Assembly (NCBI GenBank): GCA_029258795.1
Contig: JAPDKB010000007.1
Coordinates: 62,001-126,000, forward strand
DNA: 64,000 nucleotides
Direction of reading: 5' to 3'
From: an archaeon
GTDB taxonomy: Archaea; EX4484-52; WAPT01
The notes under the pieces are model-generated. The model did not search any database and was not told where the DNA came from. It worked only from the letters and a program-made list of their open reading frames with translations. Positions 59,828 through 64,000 of the stretch are shown in pieces. The translations under genes and the position numbers were made by a program. The stretch's first letter is position 1. Each line of letters opens with the position of its first letter.

Positions 59828-60859
59828 TTAAGAAAAATCAGGACAAAGCCATAGATAAACTCCATCGTTGTTCGGATTGGAGCAAAGTCTTACATACCTC
59901 CACTTATAGGTTGCACGGATATAAGGAGGGCCGGATGGAGAAGAGGCACACCACACTTGACCTGTGTGTGGATTCACATGTATGTAACAAAATTCACATC
60001 CTTTCCCCCAATATAAACCACATGCAGCCGGATATTGCGACATATAACAGGGAGACCAACAAAATAGGTCGCCTATAGCCGCTACTCCTTTATCAACGTA
60101 ATGTTTGGGACATTGAGGAGGCGGCTCAGGGGGAGTGCTGCCATCGGACCCACCACAACAATCTCCTCTAATAGCTAAACAATTGGAATTATTTCCGCAG
60201 AACTGGGCATCCACATCTGCAAAATAACCACTAGTATCGACTATCCTATAGAACCTCCTATTTCCCATAAAAATTACACCCACATCCCTCTCTACATCTT
60301 GGGTATCATTATAGCTGAGAGGGGAGAAAACCACACCTCCTAAATCAGGGTACTTCTCTCCCCTCCAAAACATCATGTACCACTCAAACTCATGAACAGA
60401 ACACCAGTGATAACCTTTCGGCTCATCTGGTTTTAAGGATATTGAGGGTATAACCATTCCGCTTGGCAAAACTATTTCCTTTGGCGCTTTTCCGGAGAAG
60501 TTATACTTGTGTTTGCTTAGTATCGGCATCGGCATAAGTTTTGCTCCTGTAATTTGCTGCAGGGTCTGTAAGTTTACAGCATCCCCCGGATCAGAAGGAG
60601 CAGCCAGCCCAGTTATTTTATTTCCCTGAAGATCAAGCTCCTTGTTTATCTTTAACTGATCTGCCTCAAAACTTAACCATTCTGAGAGCTGATGGTACTG
60701 ATTGTTTATCAAGACATAGATATCAGTGATGAGATGAAAAGCAGGGCTTTGCTGAACAACTTCATCCAAAGTTAAAGCTTTAACAGACAAATTTAGAGTT
60801 AGCATACAGAATAATAAGATGATGACCATCCAAACATGTGAGGTTTTCATACCTAGCAT
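59828..60859 (-). CDS. Secreted tail-fibre-like protein with Cys-rich C-terminus
   Basis: 343 residues. A signal peptide (about 1-29, VWMVIILLFCMLTLNLSVKA) is followed by a helical stretch and the tail-fibre-type repeat ELDLQGNKITGLAAPSDPGD with AVNLQTLQQITGAK. The central part (HWCSVHEFEWYMMFWRGEKY) and the C-terminal half are rich in Cys, Trp and Pro, including a CGGSDGSTPPEPPPQCP linker. This layout parallels the gene at 5360-6394. An extracellular location is likely. It is flanked by transposase-related remnants on both sides. Confidence 0.65.
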   Translation of the reverse strand: MLGMKTSHVWMVIILLFCMLTLNLSVKALTLDEVVQQSPAFHLITDIYVLINNQYHQLSEWLSFEADQLKINKELDLQGNKITGLAAPSDPGDAVNLQTLQQITGAKLMPMPILSKHKYNFSGKAPKEIVLPSGMVIPSISLKPDEPKGYHWCSVHEFEWYMMFWRGEKYPDLGGVVFSPLSYNDTQDVERDVGVIFMGNRRFYRIVDTSGYFADVDAQFCGNNSNCLAIRGDCCGGSDGSTPPEPPPQCPKHYVDKGVAAIGDLFCWSPCYMSQYPAACGLYWGKGCEFCYIHVNPHTGQVWCASSPSGPPYIRATYKWRYVRLCSNPNNDGVYLWLCPDFS

Positions 60860-60912
60860 TTTGTAAATCTATATTATTTAAATTTATTTTTTTGATTTTG
60901 GGTGTGGGAATG

Positions 60913-60940
60913 TCAACTTAACTCGCCCCTCGCCCACGAC
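60913..60940 (-). mobile_element. Remnant 3' end of a second copy of the transposase family
   Basis: TCAACTTAACTC (60913-60924) is identical to 59031-59042, and 24 of 29 aligned nt around it match. On the minus strand both encode WA(K/R)GELS then stop. Upstream of this motif no further transposase is readable, so only the element end remains. Confidence 0.45.
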
Positions 60941-60989
60941 TTCTTCGGAAACCTTTGGTTTTCTCGACCCTTACATTCGTTCTGGGAGT

Positions 60990-61076
60990 TTAACAGGCAT
61001 TAAACGGCTCGGCTCTTGCAGAGCCTCGACCCAAACTTTGCCTATCGGCAAAGCTTCGTTTAATGTCAAATGTTAA
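60990..61076. ncRNA. Three-way-junction-like structured element
   Basis: TTAACA/TGTTAA (60990-60995 with 61071-61076) and CATTAAACG/CGTTTAATG (60998-61006 with 61057-61065) enclose two hairpins. These are GGCTCT/AGAGCC (61011-61025) and CTTTGCC/GGCAAAG (61036-61053). All stems are perfect. A TATA-like TTTTTAAAG at about 61098 implies that it lies upstream of the infB transcript rather than in its leader. It may be a separate small RNA or a mobile-element remnant. Confidence 0.45.
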
Positions 61077-61129
61077 CAGAACCCACGCTTCCGAGCCCTT
61101 TTTAAAGCTATCCCGCATAATACAAATCC

Positions 61130-62899
61130 ATGCCCATAAGACAGCCAATAATCAGCGTGCTTGCTCACGTTGATCACGGAAAGACGACGCTGCTGGATTA
61201 CATCAGAGGTACTGCCGTAACTGCAAAGGAAGCCGGAGGTATAACCCAGCACATAGGAGCGAGCGAGGTGCCGGCCGAGATCATAAAGCAGAAGTGCATG
61301 CCATTCCTCAAGAAGTGGAACATCGAGATAAGGATTCCCGGCCTGCTCTTCATAGACACTCCGGGACATGAGGCCTTTACGCTTCTGAGGAAGAGAGGAG
61401 GTGCTTTAGCAGATATAGCGATTTTGCTTGTGGATGTGACTGAAGGTGTCAAGCCACAAACCGTCGAGTCCATCCAGATTCTGAAGCAGTATAAGACACC
61501 GTTTGTTGTGGCGGCCAACAAGATAGACAAGATTCCGGGATGGGTGGTGCACAGGGATGCCTGCTTTCTGGATTCTTTGGCGCATCAGCCGGAAAGGGTT
61601 AAGGCCATGCTTGAAACCAAGATTTACGAGCTGATCGGGCAGTTAGCTGAACACGGAGTTTATGCGGAGCGCTTTGATAGAATAGACGATTTCACAAAAA
61701 CGGTGGCTCTCATTCCCATCTCGGCAAAAACGGGCGAGGGCATTCCGGAACTCCTCGCGATAATAACGGGCTTGGTGCAGAAATATCTGGAGAAAAAGCT
61801 GGAAATAGATCCGGAGGGTACGGGCAAGGGCGTCATACTCGAGATAAAGGAGGTTACCGGCCTCGGGAAGGTGGCAGATGTCATTCTTTACGATGGAATG
61901 ATAAGGAAGGATGACATCCTTGTGATAGGTGGGCTGGAGGGCACGATAGTAACAAGGGTTAAGGGTCTTTTCAAGCCAGCTCCGCTGAAGGAGATGAGAG
62001 TTGAAAAAAGATTTGTCCAGATCAAAGAAGCTTCTGCCGCCTGTGGAGTTAGAGTTGTCGCTCCTGAAATAGAAAAAGCTGTGGCTGGCGCGCCCATTTT
62101 TGCTGTGAGAAGGGAGGAAGAAGTTGAGAGAGCGAAGCAGGAAGTCAGAATGGAGATAGAGAGCCTGGATATCAAGGAAGAGGGAGAGGGTGTGGTGATA
62201 AAAGCCGACACGCTGGGTAGCTTGGAGGCGCTGGCAAAAATGTTGAAGGAAAAGGACGTTCCGATCAGGAAGTTTGGAATAGGGACGGTTAGCAAGAAGG
62301 ACCTCGTGTGGCTGGAGGAGATGAAGGAAGAGTACAGGGTTGTTTTCGCTTTCAACGTGAGGGTGAGTGAGGAAGCGGAAGAGTATGCGAAGCAGGCCAA
62401 GATAAAGGTGATAGAAGGACGTGTCATTTACAAGCTAATTGAGGCCTATGAATCATATCTGGAAGAGCTGAAGGAAAGGAAGAAAGCTGAGGTGCTTGCG
62501 CGCGTTAAAATGCCGGCCAAGATAAGATTCCTGCCGGACTTCGTTTTCAGGCAGAGCAAGCCAGCGATAATAGGTGTGGAGGTGCTTGCTGGTACGCTCC
62601 AGCAGAAGGTCGATCTGATGGATGAGGAAGGCAAGATCGTCGGAACTGTTCACGCGATCCAGAAGATGGGGGAGAATGTGGGTAAAGCGGACATCGGAGA
62701 GAGGGTGGCTATTTCCGTTGATGGTGGTGTGGTGGATAGGAATTTGAAGAGAGGAGCCATATATTATACTGCGCTCTCCAACGAGGATTACAGGCTGCTG
62801 AAGGAGAATGAGGAGCTGCTTGCCGACCATCACAGGGTAGCGCTGGAAGAGATCGCGGAGATAATGAGGAAGAAGGATAAGTTCTGGGATGTGTTTTGA
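61130..62899 (+). CDS. infB: Translation initiation factor aIF5B
   Basis: GTPase that promotes subunit joining. 589 residues: ISVLAHVDHGKTTLLDYIRG (P-loop), AGGITQHIGASEVP, FIDTPGHEAFTLLRKRGG, VVAANKIDKIPGW, then domain II (GLGKVADVILYDGMIRKDD), domain III (VIKADTLGSLEALAKMLKEK) and domain IV with the long helix. The C-terminus is of archaeal/eukaryotic type. No intein is present. The start ATG lies about 25-30 nt after a TATA-like box, so the mRNA may be leaderless. Confidence 0.97.
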   Translation: MPIRQPIISVLAHVDHGKTTLLDYIRGTAVTAKEAGGITQHIGASEVPAEIIKQKCMPFLKKWNIEIRIPGLLFIDTPGHEAFTLLRKRGGALADIAILLVDVTEGVKPQTVESIQILKQYKTPFVVAANKIDKIPGWVVHRDACFLDSLAHQPERVKAMLETKIYELIGQLAEHGVYAERFDRIDDFTKTVALIPISAKTGEGIPELLAIITGLVQKYLEKKLEIDPEGTGKGVILEIKEVTGLGKVADVILYDGMIRKDDILVIGGLEGTIVTRVKGLFKPAPLKEMRVEKRFVQIKEASAACGVRVVAPEIEKAVAGAPIFAVRREEEVERAKQEVRMEIESLDIKEEGEGVVIKADTLGSLEALAKMLKEKDVPIRKFGIGTVSKKDLVWLEEMKEEYRVVFAFNVRVSEEAEEYAKQAKIKVIEGRVIYKLIEAYESYLEELKERKKAEVLARVKMPAKIRFLPDFVFRQSKPAIIGVEVLAGTLQQKVDLMDEEGKIVGTVHAIQKMGENVGKADIGERVAISVDGGVVDRNLKRGAIYYTALSNEDYRLLKENEELLADHHRVALEEIAEIMRKKDKFWDVF

Positions 62900-62939
62900 G
62901 CTGAGCCATCAAAATAATGGAAAAGAAAGGAAAGGGTCT

Positions 62940-63758
62940 TTATTCTTCCACGAAGTACTTGAGCGCTTCAGCCACGCTGCTCACTTCCACCACCTGAATT
63001 CCAAGTTCTTCCTGCAGGTTCACCTTCTTCGGTATGAGCTCCGTCTCGCAGTAGGTAACGAAGCCAAACTTCTCGCAGTGTCTCTTCGGCTCGTACTGTA
63101 CCTGATAGCTCTGTCCGAGCGGCACGAGGAAAATCTTCATTCCGTGCTCCGCTGCCGCCTTGCCTTTCTCGAGCACTCCTCCAACCGGCCCTATGGTGCC
63201 GTCCGAGTTTATCGTGCCGGTGATTGTGACATCATTTCTCAGGGTTTTGTTCTCCAGCACCGCTATCGTGGCTATGGTTAAGGCTGCTCCTGCCGACGTG
63301 CCCTCAATCACCGTAGCATTAGCTTCTATTGTGTAAATGAGGTCAACGTTATCCAAGCTTGTGTTGAGGTAACGCTCCGCAACCCTTCTTGCCATCCTCA
63401 CGCTGTGCTGCGTGTCAGTCCAGAAAAGCAGGTTGTCGATGTTCACCAAGCTTCTTCCGCTTCCTGGACGTGCTTCCACAATCAGCTTTGCCAGCACTCC
63501 ATTTCCGTTGCTGTCCACAGCCGGGATGTAAAGTTCAACTCTTCTCGTTTCCTTGAGTGGCGCGACAGCACTCTTCTCTTGCTGCATCTCAGCGGGAGCG
63601 TGGTGTCCTATCGTCACAGTACCCGTCTGCCTGTTCACCGATATCTCTATGCTCGATGCCTTCAGCAGGTAGAAGAACATCACGCTCTGTGCCAGCACTG
63701 CCAGCACTACAATTACAAGCAAAACTTTGGTGAGAACATCGGAATTTTTCGCCTTCAT
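62940..63758 (-). CDS. Membrane-anchored Lon-like serine protease (COG1750 type)
   Basis: 272 residues. One N-terminal membrane segment (about 10-31, VLLVIVVLAVLAQSVMFFYL) is followed by an extracellular-type linker and a Lon proteolytic domain. TVIEGTSAGAALTIATIAVL contains the catalytic Ser (about 155). GTINSDGTIGPVGGVLEKGK with AAAEHG contains the catalytic Lys (about 197). There is no ATPase domain, as in archaeal COG1750 proteins. Function is unknown; quality control at the cell surface is possible. Confidence 0.88.
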   Translation of the reverse strand: MKAKNSDVLTKVLLVIVVLAVLAQSVMFFYLLKASSIEISVNRQTGTVTIGHHAPAEMQQEKSAVAPLKETRRVELYIPAVDSNGNGVLAKLIVEARPGSGRSLVNIDNLLFWTDTQHSVRMARRVAERYLNTSLDNVDLIYTIEANATVIEGTSAGAALTIATIAVLENKTLRNDVTITGTINSDGTIGPVGGVLEKGKAAAEHGMKIFLVPLGQSYQVQYEPKRHCEKFGFVTYCETELIPKKVNLQEELGIQVVEVSSVAEALKYFVEE

Positions 63759-63831
63759 GATTAACCTTTAATTCAGGAGTTAGATTTAAGTGGGTTGCGA
63801 TGTTGTCAAAATAGATAAATCCTCATGGTTA

Positions 63832-64000
63832 TTATCGACTGTGAACTCCAACAACCCTCCGAATCTCCTCGTAAAACTCCCGCAGCGCGTCCATGTAGTC
63901 CTTCCTTCCCATTTCTATTTCGTCCATCACGCTCTCCACTATCCTCGTTCTCTCCTCCGAGACAAAATCCCCGTAGTTCTCTCGCAAGAACCTCTCAACT
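63832..64000 (-). CDS. Type IA topoisomerase or reverse gyrase, C-terminal fragment (cut by window edge)
   Basis: Only the last 56 codons are inside the window. They read VERFLRENYGDFVSEERTRI, then ESVMDEIEMGRKDYMDALRE and FYEEIRRVVGVHSR before the stop. The pattern (SEExTR, helix ending MDxIExGxxDY, LxxFYEEI) is that of the conserved end of topoisomerase IA domains, and closest by eye to reverse gyrase. Which of the two it is needs the missing part. Confidence 0.6.
   Translation of the reverse strand, partial: VERFLRENYGDFVSEERTRIVESVMDEIEMGRKDYMDALREFYEEIRRVVGVHSR

Noticed and set aside
59160-60078. Plus-strand open frames of 67-150 codons
   Set aside because: They are antisense to the transposase remnant and the secreted protein; low-complexity composition and no motifs.

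Overview
The window is archaeal chromosomal DNA. The evidence is an archaeal exosome superoperon (SBDS, Rrp4, Rrp41, Rrp42, L37Ae, Rpo12, Pcc1, prefoldin beta), the proteasome alpha subunit, aIF5B, archaeal EF-2 with the diphthamide region, RNase P protein Rpp21, PCNA, a Pcc1 KEOPS subunit, FtsY, and two tRNA genes with introns and encoded CCA. SMC with ScpA and ScpB, a COG1750-type Lon-like protease and a DUF131 membrane protein point to a euryarchaeal or related lineage. Inositol-1-phosphate synthase and a C-terminal fragment resembling reverse gyrase or topoisomerase IA at the right edge would fit a thermophile. I cannot name the genus. Many promoters look leaderless (TATA box about 25-30 nt before the start codon). 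Internal operon genes use GGTGA-type ribosome binding sites.

Layout. 1-2.1 kb: Nudix hydrolase, ftsY and a coiled-coil protein. 2.1-2.3 kb: a tRNA-Arg(TCG) gene that appears to carry two non-canonical introns. 2.3-7.4 kb: glmS, a winged-helix protein with an S-layer-like C-terminus, a secreted tail-fibre-like protein and an archaeal HTH regulator. 7.5-14 kb: the proteasome/exosome/ribosome/prefoldin superoperon, then a DHH phosphoesterase and UPF0147. 14-20.2 kb: one giant 2056-residue surface protein. 20.2-25.9 kb: DUF131, DUF192, tRNA-Pro(CGG) with a T-loop intron, a PEP-synthase-like pseudoenzyme, a small regulator, a YhaM-type nuclease and RNase HII. 25.9-34 kb: CTP synthase, inositol-phosphate synthase with a divergent PadR-type regulator and three shared operators, an OB-fold protein, PCNA, a site-2 protease and RqcH. 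34-36.5 kb: a dCTP deaminase followed by an active-looking metzincin and a paralogue that has lost the catalytic Glu. 36.5-38 kb: scpB, scpA and a small HTH gene.

38.2-51.3 kb is an accessory island: a DUF4143 ATPase, a type I restriction-modification locus (hsdM, hsdS, hsdR) interleaved with two RNxxxH HEPN-type proteins, a third HEPN-like protein, a small membrane protein and a mini zinc peptidase, and finally an MntA gene with a truncated HepT. It lies between smc and scpAB, genes that are usually neighbours. 51.3-57 kb: smc (with unusually short arms), an EamA transporter and EF-2. 57.2-58.9 kb: RNase P subunit, small genes and a phosphoesterase. 59-61 kb: a decayed transposase, a second tail-fibre-like secreted protein and structured non-coding DNA. 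61.1-64 kb: aIF5B, a membrane-anchored Lon-like protease and the topoisomerase fragment.

The strongest points for a second look are the T-loop introns in both tRNAs, the HEPN-loaded type I RM island with a 64-nt hairpin between two of its HEPN genes, the metzincin/pseudo-metzincin pair, the PEP-synthase-like protein without its catalytic His, and the three-operator ips/padR control region.
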